NCBI GenBank assembly: GCA_003254905.1
Contig: QANU01094918.1
Coordinates: forward strand, 25,407 to 89,406
Source of the DNA: Nissolia schottii
Taxonomy: Eukaryota; Streptophyta; Magnoliopsida; Fabales; Fabaceae
DNA: 64,000 nt
Reading direction: 5' to 3'
Below the pieces are notes generated by a model. That model saw nothing but the letters and a program-made list of their open reading frames with translations, did no database searches and was not told where the DNA came from. Below are positions 45,905 to 57,558 of this stretch, one piece after another; position 1 is the stretch's first letter; each line of letters begins with the position of its first letter. A program made the position numbers and the translations under genes.

Positions 45905-47433
45905 AATGACATTGTGCGCTGGGGCTTGCGTTGAGCGGCCCAAGGCGTGCGCTGAGCAGCCTGACTAAAGATTTAGAGTTACATAATTTAACGAAAAGCT
46001 TTCTAGACTACTTGCAATCATTCATGGATTCGCTGAATATTATTAAGAAACAGTTTTGACATACCTATGAGTTATGTGATATCACATGTGTTAGATGTTT
46101 ATGATGATAGGAGGTTATATACAAATGTCATATAATGATGATGGGGTGATATAAGGTATGTTAGGATATACGATGATGATCTTTCAATGAATATGATGAA
46201 GATGATGACCTGAGCTATAAAGTTATATTTGTTGCTTTAAGATGACGAATGAATGTGATTGTTTTACGATGATGATGAACTGTGTTTATTATATATGAAC
46301 TGTTGCATCAAAGATCGAATTGTGCACATGATGATGATAAAAGAAAACCCCCTTTGAAAAGGTTTGAAAGGGCCTAGGCTCGGTTTTTGGGGAAGGTCTT
46401 AGTCCCGGTCGAGTCCCAGGTCCGACCCCAACCCCATCCCAGGGTGGTAATCTCGGTCGTGGTTGGCGATTTACTCATGGTCCAGACCATTTAGGTTCAG
46501 CGCTACCTGGTCGCCACGATGCGGGTTGTAAGTGTGGTTATAGTCGTGTGGCCACCGCAATAAGGGACGAGGGCGAATGTGCTTATAAGGCCAGCCTTGT
46601 AGAGCATAAGTATAAGTGGATGCAGCTGAAGCTTATACCAGTTTTCAGAAAAATGAGATTCTTGCAATAGTGTAGCTATGTGAACTATGTGACATTATAT
46701 GACTTAGGAGTTAGACTAGAGAACAGACAATGTAGCTAATGAAAGTATAGGTCCCCCAGTCACCTAATAATGTAGATGAAGCTGCTCAAGCTTAGTATGG
46801 ATATTAATAACTAGTAGGGACTTAGTATAACTGTGACACCTAGAGACCCCTGAGCGGCAGAATCATAATTGAGTAGAAAACGAGTTGAGACGCATAAGGT
46901 TTCCCACTGAGAACGCAGTGTTCTCATCCCCACTCCTTTATGGTTCTAGACGAGCACGACAAGGATGCAAAGGACGTCAGAACAGTGCAAGCAATACAAG
47001 AATGAGCAGCACTAAAGCAGATGAACAGAGGGATAGGGAAAACAAAGCTACAATAGAAATCTCACACTAGTCCTCAGTCAGTAGGCTATATGTGTGTACT
47101 ACTATGTAATTGTACTTAACATCTATAATATTACATGTGTAACTATTAGTGAATACATGACATGGACCTTTGGTTGCTATGAATGTTGAATATACCTAAT
47201 TAATATTAGTTAAGTATGTTACGTTACCACTCATAATATATGTTCTAAGGAGAACAAGGCTCATATTTTATACTACGATACGTATACAGAAAAGTTGAAA
47301 TTTGGTCCATATTTTTGGATAACTATATTTTTAAACTCATAAGCGGGACTAAGTACTACCCCAACCAAAAGAGATAACAACCTAGTCTGCAGGTTTGTGA
47401 CTTAAGCATAGACTAGCTAGCTAGGATATTTCA
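45905..47433 (+). mobile_element. 3' part of a large TGTAACATC-family LTR
   Basis: It contains the GCGCTGAGC motifs (45918-45962), the CACCTAGAGACCCCTGAG block (46838), the stem GAGAACGCAGTGTTCTC (46909-46925) and the 3' end GCTAGCTAGGATATTTCA at 47433. The 5' half is missing or too diverged to find. No coding sequence. Confidence 0.6.
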
Positions 47434-50060
47434 AGTTACCTCGTTAAAAAGCTTATTAAGGAAAATTCAATGAAATAAAGACCTCTTAGCAACATCATTC
47501 TTATAATTGACGCATTTTAATTTTGCAATATTAGTTTCTCAAATGTTGAAGTAGACAGTGCTTTGTCGAAATATGGTTTCTTCTATCTTCTTCCGTGTAC
47601 CCTTCTTCCCACTAACTCAAGCAAGATGGGTTGTCTCGTGTATTGCAATTATTTATTGCATAATTTGAAGAATTGGCAGTTATAGTTTGTTTTGCATCTC
47701 CTTGATATGGTCATACTTCCATATGTAAATAAATAACATCTTCGAGTTCTACCAAAGCAAAAGAAAAACAATATCATGCATCTACATAGTAGACAAATGT
47801 GATATTTGTTATATTAAGCTATTTTAAATCCTTTGGAGATTTTTATAAAAATTCTATTATCTAGTGAGCCATATAAATAGGCTTATAGATGCATGTTTAG
47901 TTTCTTTATTAATGGCTAGAATAAAATTAAAGCCACCACAAGAGAATATATCTCTAAATATTCAATGCTAGGTTTTCTAAAAATCCTAGTGTTACAAGTA
48001 GTGCTTTATAAATTTATATCTCATTTTTTATATTTCATTTTTACACGAAAATTCATTTGTACCCTACTGACTTCACACCTTCAGGTGCTTGACTATATAT
48101 CCCAAAAACTTCATATTTTTTAAGCAAAATTAATTAATGTCTGTTACGGACTGGACCATAAAGGCCCGTCCTAGCCACCCCCAAGATCCTGGCCCAATAG
48201 TCCGCGGACAGGCCCAACTTGACCTAGCCACTCGTGAGCTCACAAACGGACCCGAGATCCTCTCCTCCCACCTTCTCAGGCTCAACAGCTCTGAGATCCT
48301 CTCCTCCCACCTTCTCGGGCTCAACAGCTCCGAGGTCTTCACCCTACCGCAACGCGCAGACCCGAGATACTCTCCAACCACCGCCACACGCGGAAGAACC
48401 TCAATGACCCTTATTATATAATAAGTCGTACCCCAGGTATGAAACCCATCTGATCATTACTTACTATACTCCTCTAAGCCCTTGCTAACTTGAGCATTGG
48501 AGTTCTTGCAGGTACCCACTGCAGCCACCGCAGCCTGAGATCGGAGACCATCGAAGCTCCAGGATCTAGAGTGTGGACTGAGGTGCATATCTCAGAACAG
48601 TGTCGTTCTACGTTGGCCACACACTTTTATTCAAGATCATCATCTTGCATTATTATTTCATTAACAACATTATGTGCAAACAGCGTTGTCAGCAACAATA
48701 TGCTTTCGATCGATTTCATATTTTTCGTAATGACATAATTTATTGAGATCTCTTTATTTTTAGCATTTTCAAGTACTTGAACCATATATGGGGTTTCATC
48801 AGTAGTTATGTCTTAGGGTTCTTTTAAAGCACTTGCTTCTATATTATGACCATCTTCATTAATCGCTATTTTCCATTTAATATATATATATATATATATA
48901 TATGGAACCAATTGTGTCACACTTTAGGCCTGACTTACTTTGTACTAACAGGTTGTCCTTCTGGGACACCAATTAAATTGGAGCAATAATTTCTAGCCTA
49001 TATATGAGATTTCATAACTCTCTTCGGGTTAGTAAATAAATCTGTTAGTTGATTTGCAATATTTTGCCGCATTGTCTTGTACAAGGATCTAAATGTGATA
49101 ATGACAATGTATTTTATGTAATTTTCATTTTCAACGGCTTATTTTTCTCCCCTAATGTTGGGAAAATTATTTCATCAAAATGACAATAAAATATATTTTG
49201 TTGTAAATAAATCTCTGATTGAATCGAGATAATTTATAATAAAAGGGATTCATAACCAATTATATATTTTCAACATTCCCTGAGGTTTCGTCTTTGTACG
49301 TTGTGGTGGAGAAAGTTGAACATAAACTGCACATTTAAAAATTCTAAGATGTTAATATTTGGCTCCTGACTAAAATTCAATTGTAATAGAAAGAATTTAT
49401 AGTAACTTGTTGGCATGATGTGTACAAGTGTTGCTGCATGCAAGATAGCATACCCTCATGCTTAAACATGAAGTTTTGTTCTCGTAAGTAATGATTCAAC
49501 TACTAATTGGAGACATTTAATAAACAATTTTGTTAGACCATGCATGAACAGAAGCACCATGCTCTTCACTATTGTTCCATTTAACATACAATAATCATTA
49601 AAATCTTAAAACATTAACTCACCATTATTATCAAGACAAATTGTGTTAATGACATTATCTAGATGCTCTACTCTTAAATTATTTAGGCAAGCAACCTTGT
49701 AAGCTTAAGGTTACAAGTTAATGATAAACACACATGACCATTTGTTTGATGCATCTATTAAAACCATATGTAATTTATAAGTGGCCAACATGATGGGAAT
49801 GAGTTCACATAATTCACTCGCAATGCATTATTGAAATGCAAATCATTCTCTCATAATTTCAATTGGTGATTGTCTCATAATTAATTTTCTTTGAGAACAA
49901 GAAACATATGAGAATTCATTAAATTGAAGAATCTTATGACTCTTCAATGAATGTCTATATGAATTCTGTATAATATTTTTTGCATCGCAATTGAACCAAG
50001 ATGGCCTAACTGGTCATGCAAATGATGAAAGTATTCATATTACTAAACTTTTAATGTAGT
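47434..50060 (-). pseudogene. Ty1/copia retrotransposon relic, minus strand
   Basis: On the minus strand, 50045-49940 reads HHLHDQLGHLGSIAMQKIL, the GAG-pre-integrase H-LGH signature of plant copia elements. The region down to about 48600 keeps further copia-like text on this strand but is full of stops. The text at 47440-48140, for example CCTCGTTAAAAAGC, resembles copia LTR/3' sequence. It is interrupted by the solo LTR at 48142-48599. No intact frame. Confidence 0.55.
48142..48599 (+). mobile_element. solo LTR of the TGTTACGGACT gypsy family, 458 bp
   Basis: It starts TGTTACGGACTGGACC and ends CTCAGAACA. Flanks are ATGTC (48137-48141) and GTGTC (48600-48604), a 4-of-5 match. The sequence before and after it reads on as one copia-like relic. 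It has a TATA-like ATTATATAATAAG near 48411 and a TTCTTGCAGGTACCC block, as in the gypsy 5' LTR at 32891. Confidence 0.7.
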
Positions 50061-50291
50061 GTAGCATATTTTCAATTACGAAAATATTTTTTTATAGTAC
50101 AAACTGTAGGGAAAAATGAGCAATTTTCTACACATTTCTTTCTTGGTATAATAATTGCAATATGGAGATATCCATACAAACTTAATTTGGTCTTGAGGAA
50201 AGATGGGAAGGAAAGGAGTGAGAGGGGGAGAGAAAACGGGAGAGAAACACGGTAAGGTTCTTGCATCGAAAAATGGTGGTAAGGGGGGAAA

Positions 50292-52980
50292 GTGTTGGAG
50301 GGTTGTGTATCTAGAGGAAATGAGGGTTTTAGGGTAGAGAGAAGAGGGAAGGGCGCAAAGTGTGTGCCGAAAGGTTCTCAAAACAAGGTTTTGGGCGTGA
50401 GCACTCCAAAGCCTCTTGTCATTTTTCATGAACTTGGCGGTGATCTTTTGGTGGTGGTTGATGGCAAACAAGGGAATGTGGTGCTACCCCTAATATCCTT
50501 TTCGATTGAGGGACGTCCAACATTGTCAGCACTATACTCCAATGCATTGGTTATAAAGCTATTGGGCAAACCTTTGTGCTTTATGGCAACGTATCATAAA
50601 ATTTGAGGAGTGTGGAAAACAAAGGGTGGGTTTAAGGTTCTTAATGTAGGTTATGGTTACTTCCTAGTGAAGTTTGATCAGGTGGAAGGCCGCGAGAAAA
50701 ATCATTGCAGGTGGTCCGTATATGGTGTAGGGTTGTTATCTTGCAAGGAAACTTTGAATTCTAGAATTTAGGCCTTGCGAGAAATCCTTTGGAGTCACTG
50801 TGGTATGGGAAACTATATCAGGTCTGAACTTATGGTATTACCATGGGATGACTATTTGTCTGATCTTTTCGGCGTTAGGGAAACCTATTAAGGTGGACTC
50901 ATCGATGCAAATGGTAGAATATGGTCAATATATCAGAGCTTGAGTAGAAATTAATTTAGGACTGCTATTGCATCGAAGAGTTCTTGTGGACGAGTTTAAT
51001 TATGAAATTGCGTATGAAAATATCCACCTTCTATGTCCTCATTGCAACCAGTTTGGGCATGTTGGAAAGGGCTGCCGAGATGGTCCTGTGGGTCCTACAA
51101 GGCAACTGACAGTAGGGAATAGGACTGTCAAAATGGGTCCGGTCCGTTTACTCGGTCCGTTTACCCGGTTAAATGGACGGACTTTACATGCAAAAAATAC
51201 GCCCGGTGAAAATTTGAAAAAAATTAGACCGGCCCGTTTGGCCCGCGGACTGGCCTGTTAGCCCGTGCAATTTTTTAAATAATATTTTTAAAATTTTTTA
51301 TTTTTTTGAAAATTTTTTTATTTTTTAAAAAAATAAACGGACTAGCGGGCGACCCATTTAGGCCCGCGGACCGACCATAAATGAGCCGGACCCTAAAAAT
51401 ATACATATTGTTAGCCCCGCTCGTTTTTACAGCCATAGTAGGGACAGTGGAGGAGTTGTGGCAAATTAAGGGTGGAGCATTACCAAAGGAGAATTTTTTG
51501 AATTTGCCATTAATTTGAATCAGACTAGTAAATAAGTTACAAATCCTAATTCCGCAAAAGGGGGTGGGAGTTTCAAATTTAAGTGAGAAGAAGAATAATG
51601 TGGTCAATAAGTCAGTTTCACAAGAGAATATCATGAGATCTGAGCTGGAGTTTCAAGAACTTGCATGGCTACAAAAATGAAATAAGAAAGAATCTCAGAG
51701 ATTAATGAGGCATTGGCAAATAAAATCATAACTGAAGAGGGGGATCAGGGAAGATCTCATGGACATTATTCGAACCGATGACATGGGAAGAAGAGTAGGC
51801 ATGCGCAACATTACTAGCTACATGATAAGAATATTCAGAATCCTGAACTAGTGAAGGTTGTGGATTCTCTCTCTTCTCAATAGGAGTAACTTATGATTTT
51901 CGAAGCCATGAAAGAGAGAGAGAGAGCTTGGGGTTCTAAAATCGGTGGCTAATGATGGAGATGACTCTATCTGTTAGGCTATGCGGACAGGCTAAACGTT
52001 GGTGTTTGGCAAATTTTGGCACCTCATCTCCGTGGGATCCTTATGTCATTATTCATTAGAAACAAGTTGTTGGGGGTGTATAATGTTGAACGGGTGCAAC
52101 AAGAGGAAGAAGAAGAACATATAGAGGACGGTGGTGTCCTCCGAGTGATGCACGCGCAAATAACTTCTCTGAAAAAGAGAAGTGAGGAGTCGTTACGTGT
52201 CTGCTAAGTTCTGTAGGCGTGGTGGGGTATGTGGGAGTTTGTAGTTGTGGTATATAATGGTTTGTTCTATTATGTGTCGAAATATTTGGGGAGTAGTGAG
52301 TCGAGAAGGAAGGTGTCATTGTCGGGAGTTAGTTCATAAGTTTCAGCCTTTAGTGTTTATCTTGCTTGAAACCCATTCACCTTTTGCAAACTCTAGCGCT
52401 TGGTGAAGAAGGTTAGGTTATTCTAAAATGGGTATTGCTGAAGCTACAAGGCATATTGGAGGTATCTGGGTTCTTACTTGTGACATGAATCTTTCGTGTA
52501 GGAGCTTGGACATTCATCCTTAGAGTGTAACATTTTCCTTAGGTTTGGTTGTGCGAAGTGGCATTATACTATTTTTTATGCAAGTCCTACCCCCAATATG
52601 AGGAGTGTGCGTTGGGGGCACTTAAGGCAGTTGAGGCATTCTATTCTAGAGCCTTGGACTCTGGTTAGGGATTTTAATGAAATTCTTTTCCTATCAGAAT
52701 CTCAAGGAAGTATTTTTCATTCGGCCAAGGCTCAAGACTTCTCGTCGGTGTTGAAGGAGTGTGGGTTAGTTGATTTGGGGCGTCAAGGAATAAGTTTACT
52801 TGGACTCATAGGGTGTCAAGTGGCCATATGGTGTCTAAAAGGTTGGATAGAGGGTTGGATGATATGGAGTGGAGAATTCATTTCCCAGAAGCTTTCTTGG
52901 AAAATCTTTGTTGTCTTTATTCTGATTATTCTCTGATTTTGCTCTATTTCCATGGGTTACCCCAAGTTCGTGGTGATCGT
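50292..52980 (+). pseudogene. L1-type LINE pseudogene (ORF1 and endonuclease)
   Basis: ORF1 remains run from about 50292. They include KGGFKVLNVGYGYFLVKFD (about 50620), a DUF4283-type segment, and the zinc knuckle LLCPHCNQFGHVGKGC (about 51022-51070). An APE-type endonuclease follows from about 52268: ILLETH, then GGIWVLT, then EPWTLVRDFNEILFLSESQG (about 52650-52710) and a stretch ending near 52960. Frames carry stops and shifts. Reverse transcriptase is missing: the element is cut off by the repeat that starts at 52981. A hAT MITE sits in ORF1. Confidence 0.75.
51120..51437. mobile_element. hAT-type MITE inside LINE ORF1, 318 bp
   Basis: The left end is TAGGACTGTCAAAATGGG. The right end, reverse complemented, is TATGGCTGTAAAAACGAGC, an imperfect terminal inverted repeat. 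Flanks GTAGGGAA (51112-51119) and GTAGGGAC (51438-51445) match at 7 of 8 bases. The interior has opposed CCGGTCCG / GGCCCGCGGAC motifs around an A/T-rich centre. No coding capacity. Confidence 0.75.
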
Positions 52981-53950
52981 TGATAGAGAGATTTTATTCC
53001 ACATTTTAATACTCCATAATTGAATATTGCATCCTAAAAATATGTCGTTTTGATAATTAATTGATATGTTTCGCATATTGTCCTCTTATGTGCATAATTG
53101 AGAAATCTACAGTTTAAGCATGATTTTTGAATGATTTAAATGTCTCGAGTAACCTATGCATTTAACACCTTGTGTTTGAGTTTTTAGAATCACAAGTAAT
53201 TGAGTGTTGGTACAAGAAGTTGTAGAAAAGGCGCTAAGAATGGAAGAAAAGAGTGCAGAAAGGAGTAGTTCTTGGCAGCGCACTAAGTGCATATAGAGGC
53301 ACTGCAGCGCCCACTAACTACCGAGGCGCTGCAATTCCCCAAACTTACCGTGTCGTTGCAGCGTGTCTAAGGCGCAGCAACGCGTGTCTGATTGTGAGTT
53401 CCATTGCCAGAGACCTGAAAACCTATTTTTCTTGACCCCAAAGGGTTATAAATAGACATAGGGTACAACATCATAGAACTTCACACAATTTCATACTCTG
53501 TCTCTTAGATTAGTTTTCATTTAGTTTTTCTTTATTTTTCCAGCATTGTAGGTCTTTGTTAGTGATGCTTAGATAGCTTTTATTTGAGCCTAGACTAGGG
53601 TTTCTAACTCGTGGGAGGTTCCCTTTATTGAACCCAGACAAGAGTGATTAACTCGTGGGGGTTCATGTTGTGTGACTCCAGACTAGAGGTTATTTTTTTA
53701 ACTAGTATTCTTTTTATTGACCCTAGACTAGAGTGATTAACTCGTAGGAGGCTTCCTTTTTTTTAGGCTTCGGACTTTATCTGTGGAGCTATGCCAAAAT
53801 ATTTTTACTGAATTTTGCATGCACAATGTAGAATGACTATTATAATAAAATCTAAATTTTATTTATGTATAATTGGGCTGTATACCGTTCCGAGGTTTTG
53901 CCTCATTAAAACCCCCTTAGATCAACCCCTTAAAGGATAAATCCTAAGGT
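52981..53950 (+). mobile_element. LTR-like repeat starting TGATAGAGAG
   Basis: It starts TGATAGAGAGATTTTATTCC and shares its first 300 bp, in the opposite direction, with 56020-56304. A TATA-like TTATAAATAGAC lies near 53447, and a tandem repeat at 53587-53756. The 3' limit is not certain. No protein domain. Confidence 0.5.
53587..53756. repeat. about 50-bp tandem repeat, four units
   Basis: Four imperfect units contain CCTAGACTAG(A/G)G then TGATTAACTCGTGGGAGG and TTCCTTTATTGA, located downstream of the TATA-like box in the LTR. Confidence 0.6.
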
Positions 53951-53989
53951 TAGGAAAGAGTACCCATCCATCGGAGCTTACATTTTGGA

Positions 53990-54126
53990 GATCAAGTGTA
54001 GAATATGCAAAGGTTGACCACATTCCAAGTCTGCGAGGCCTTTGAGTTTGTCATAGCCTTCAGCTTATATGCCCCTTTTCTTAGAGTCTCTTCCACTTGA
54101 TCGGGTCCTTCTCAGTTGGGGGCTAG
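53990..54126 (-). pseudogene. gypsy polyprotein C-terminal fragment, minus strand
   Basis: The minus-strand frame reads GAYKLKAMTNSKASQTWNVV, then NLCIFYT and a stop. It matches the typical end of plant gypsy pol (G-YKLE---G---PR-WN--NL--YY). It belongs with the minus-strand protease and gag pieces further right. Confidence 0.6.
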
Positions 54127-54131
54127 CTTTC

Positions 54132-55595
54132 TAATAGGTGGAGTTTATACCCTATTTTATTATTCTATAATTGAACATTGCATACTAAAAATGTGTGGTT
54201 TTAATGCTTAATTAAAATGTTTTGCACATTACCCTCTTTTGTGAGAAATTGAGAAAAATATAATTTTAAGCATTATTTTTATCTTAGAATTTAATATGTA
54301 GATTTCTTTTGTTCTTTTTTAGTTTTCTATGTTAATTGCAGAAAATAAATTGTTAAGAGGATCAATAAAGATTTGAAGGAGATTTGATAAGATATAAATT
54401 TTAAAGAAGAGATTTGAAGAGAAGATTCGGACCAATAAATGTAAGGTTGAATTCAAAAAAAGATTTGGTCAAAGATTTGTTGAGGATTTTTAACGCTGAC
54501 TTTGCCACGAATTTTTCGCCATAATGGAGATTGAATATCGATTTCATGTCAACTACAAAGTTGTAGATCTATCTGTTATCGTTAATTGGAGATTTGAATC
54601 ACCTCAATCCGATATCTGTAGCCGAAGTTATCGAGATTTTACTAACTGCTGTGCTGAAAGTGCGGGATTTACTCCCACTTTAGGCCAATCATCTACAAAT
54701 AGATATCCTCTCTCAACAACTTGGACACAACTTCATACTCAACCTCCACTTTTATTTTATGCACTTTAGGTTTATGTTGGTAGTGCTTAGTCATTAGTTG
54801 TTCCAGGATTGTTGGAGCGCTCGCATTGACAACGCAAGCTCCCAACTTTTTGTTCTCTAATTCAGGTTTTGTTATTTTAATTCTCCATTATTTTCTACTT
54901 TCTTCTTATTTTTTATTTATTACGAGCCTTTATCCTCCATCCACGGAGGGGTAGCTTTCTTAATATCTTGCATGCGGTAACTCTAGATTAGGATTAATTA
55001 GAGGTTATTCTGCTTAATGTTTATTCATGATTTGTTTCGCCCTTAATTAGTAATATAGCGATCGCATGTTATTGGTTAGGGTTCATGTTCTAGGTTGATA
55101 GATCTTGACGATTGTAGGATTTATTGATTTAGGATTTGGGAACTTTTTCGGGAACTAATTAGGTTGTGCAATTGGGACATAATTGATGAGTTTTAAATGA
55201 TGAGATCTTACTTTTAATTCCTGTATTAATAAATGCTTAGGGGATTGACGATCGTAGTCTCTTAAGTGAATTGCGTATTAGTTAGAGATTTCAACTAAAA
55301 AACATCCCCTCTTATGGATAATTAATTAGGAACCAATGTCAATTAATCCTTGATCTAGAAAAGCCGTATGCAGGATATTGCTTTTTATCATTGTTGACGT
55401 ACTTTCGTTTTGTTTTCTTTTTATTTATATTCATCAATCCAAACCCCCCTTTTTAATTGTAATTTTAATTGGTTCTAATTACTTCCTTGAGAGACGACCT
55501 AGGTTAGCCCTCCTTTACTACGTTTTTGGGGTTAATTTAGTTTTATAAATTATTATTTGATCGCGCACTGAAATTAACGACGTTTTGGTGTGTCA
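54132..55595 (+). mobile_element. solo LTR, 1464 bp, with 5-bp target duplication
   Basis: It starts TAATAGGTGGAGTTTATACC (TG changed to TA) and ends GGTGTGTCA at 55595. CTTTC lies on both sides (54127-54131 and 55596-55600). It is inserted in the minus-strand gypsy relic. No coding capacity. The frame at 54524-54769 has no known domain. It is the complete version of the truncated copy at 1924. Confidence 0.82.
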
Positions 55596-55600
55596 CTTTC

Positions 55601-56030
55601 CCTAACCGAATGTTGGATGATTTTGGGCATCGATATCTACCATCATGACTTCAGAGTTGGTCTTGGAGTTTTCTTAAGATTTTTTCTTCTATCCCACTTC
55701 CAAGCTAACCTAGTAGCATATTCTCAACGTAAGCTGATCAATCTTTATAGTGATGATATCTTTTTCCTAAAAGGAATTTCATAGCTAGATGGAAGGTGGA
55801 TACCACAACTGCTAGCTTATTTAATGTCTTTTGACTAATAATAACATTGTATGCTAATGGTCGGTCGACAACTAGGAAATCGACCTTCTCAGTCCAGGTG
55901 TTTGGCTAGGTCCAAAAATGATGTGCTAGATGGGATATCTACATTGAATTATCTGCTCTCCTATGAAGTTATTGAGCTCTGACCTGTGGGTCTTCAAGTT
56001 GGAAGGGTCAAACCCTGCTCCTATCTGCGC
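55601..56030 (-). pseudogene. gypsy protease fragment, minus strand
   Basis: Reading leftwards from 56030: DPSNLKTHRSELNNFIGEQI, then after a shift TEKVDFLVVDRPLAYNVIIS and TLNKLAVVVST (about 55900-55800). This is the retropepsin region of plant gypsy elements. RT and integrase are gone: only the pol C-terminus survives beyond the solo LTR. Confidence 0.65.
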
Positions 56031-56304
56031 ACTTTTGTTCCATTCCTTGCTCATTTTGCTCCCCTTCTTGCACCAACACTTGATTGCCTATGATTCTAAC
56101 AACTCAAACACAAGATGTTAAACGCATAGGTTACTCGAGACAATTAAAATCATTTAAAAATGGTATTTATACTATAGTTTTCTCAATTCAACTCATAAAA
56201 GGAAAATTATGTGAATCTTATCAATTAGCCATCAAAATCACATAATTCTAGGTTGCAATGCTCAATTATGGAGTATAAAAACGTCGAATAAAATCCCTCT
56301 ATCA
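56020..56304 (-). repeat. inverted copy of the TGATAGAGRG LTR start
   Basis: The minus strand from 56304 reads TGATAGAGGGATTTTATTCG and is collinear with 52981-53290. It lies between gag and protease remains of the minus-strand gypsy element. Confidence 0.6.
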
Positions 56305-56309
56305 TTCAG

Positions 56310-56470
56310 CATTAAGAACTTCATCTCCTTGGCGTTCTAAGATTAGATAGGAAAATACATGGCATAGAATGCCACCTTGAATCTATCCCATGTGAACTTA
56401 GTCCAACTTTCTCCATTAGACAAATCGGTGGCAACAGATGGTTTAGGGAGTAGATATTGAAAAAAAAGAC
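56310..56470 (-). pseudogene. gypsy gag fragment, minus strand
   Basis: The minus-strand frame reads NGESWTKFTWDRFKVAFYAM then YFP, and after stops NAKEMKFL. This is the W-RF---F---YFP--------EF core of plant Retrotrans_gag. Confidence 0.6.
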
Positions 56471-56473
56471 CCG

Positions 56474-57558
56474 CTTGGAGAATTAGGCAATAGCGAAGGG
56501 TGAAGAAGGAGAGAGGACTCGAAACCGATTAAAAGGCGGGTGTTGACATGGAAGTGGGGGTGCTATGGCAAGCAATCACAGATCTAAGTGGAGAGGTGTG
56601 TTGGTGCCAAGTATATTGGGGGTGGTGTGCTATAGGTGTGAGGAGGGACGGTGTGGCAAAGTTGAAGGGAGAGGTGGTGCGGTGGAGTTGTATGAGTGGT
56701 CGATATCAGAGTTAGTGTTGGAAGAAGGGAAGTAGAGAGGCAAAGGTATCTCATTTAAGAGAGAGAAAAAGAGATGAATTTTTTAGGAAAAAATAAAAAG
56801 TTAAGGTTAAAAAGGTAAATTTCTTAATTTTTTAACATTATTTTAAAGCTTGGACCAATTTGATCTCTAAGAGAGCCCAATCCAAGTTAGAAGGCTCACT
56901 TTAACACAAGGAAAACCCATCACAAGTCATAACTGTAACATCCCGCTTTTTCCTTAGTGAAAATCTCGCCAAATAAATACATATACAAGCCCTCTGTTTA
57001 GATAAAAATTNCTTGGAGAATTGGGCAATAGCGAGGGGTGAAGAAGGAGAGAGGACTCGAAACCGATTAAAAGGCGGGTGTTGACATGGAAGTGGGGGTG
57101 CTATGGCAAGCAATCACAGATCTAAGTGGAGAGGTGTGTTGGTGCCAAGTATATTGGGGGTGGTGTGCTATAGGTGTGAGGAGGGACGGTGTGGCAAAGT
57201 TGAAGGGAGAGGTGGTGCGGTGGAGTTGTGGGAGTGGTCGATATCGGAGTTAGTGTTGGAAGAAGGGAAGTAGAGAGGCAAAGGTATCTCATCTAAGAGA
57301 GAGAAAAAGAGATGAATTTTTTAGAAAAAAAATAATAAGTTAAGGTTAAAAAGGTAAATTTCTTAATTTTTTAACATTATTTTAAAGCTTGGACCAATTT
57401 GATCTCTAAGAGAGCCCAATCCAAGTTAGAAGGCTCACTTAAACACAAGGAAAACCCATCACAAGTCATAACTGTAACATCCCGCTTTTTCCTTAGTGAA
57501 AATCTCGCCAAATAAATACATATACAAGCCCTCTGTTTAGATAAAAATTTTGGAAACA
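56474..57558. repeat. 537-bp direct repeat around a single undetermined base
   Basis: 56474-57009 and 57011-57548 are near-identical (about eight differences) and lie on either side of one n at 57010. The left copy stops at the n, part-way into a TGTAACATCCCGC LTR start (56934). The right copy carries on through the LTR (57473). This looks like unmerged overlapping contig ends or two haplotypes, or else a real tandem duplication. Confidence 0.85.

Noticed and set aside
50076..50471. 131-residue minus-strand frame
   Set aside because: Overlaps LINE ORF1 leader sequence on the other strand, with low-complexity Ser/Pro/Phe content.
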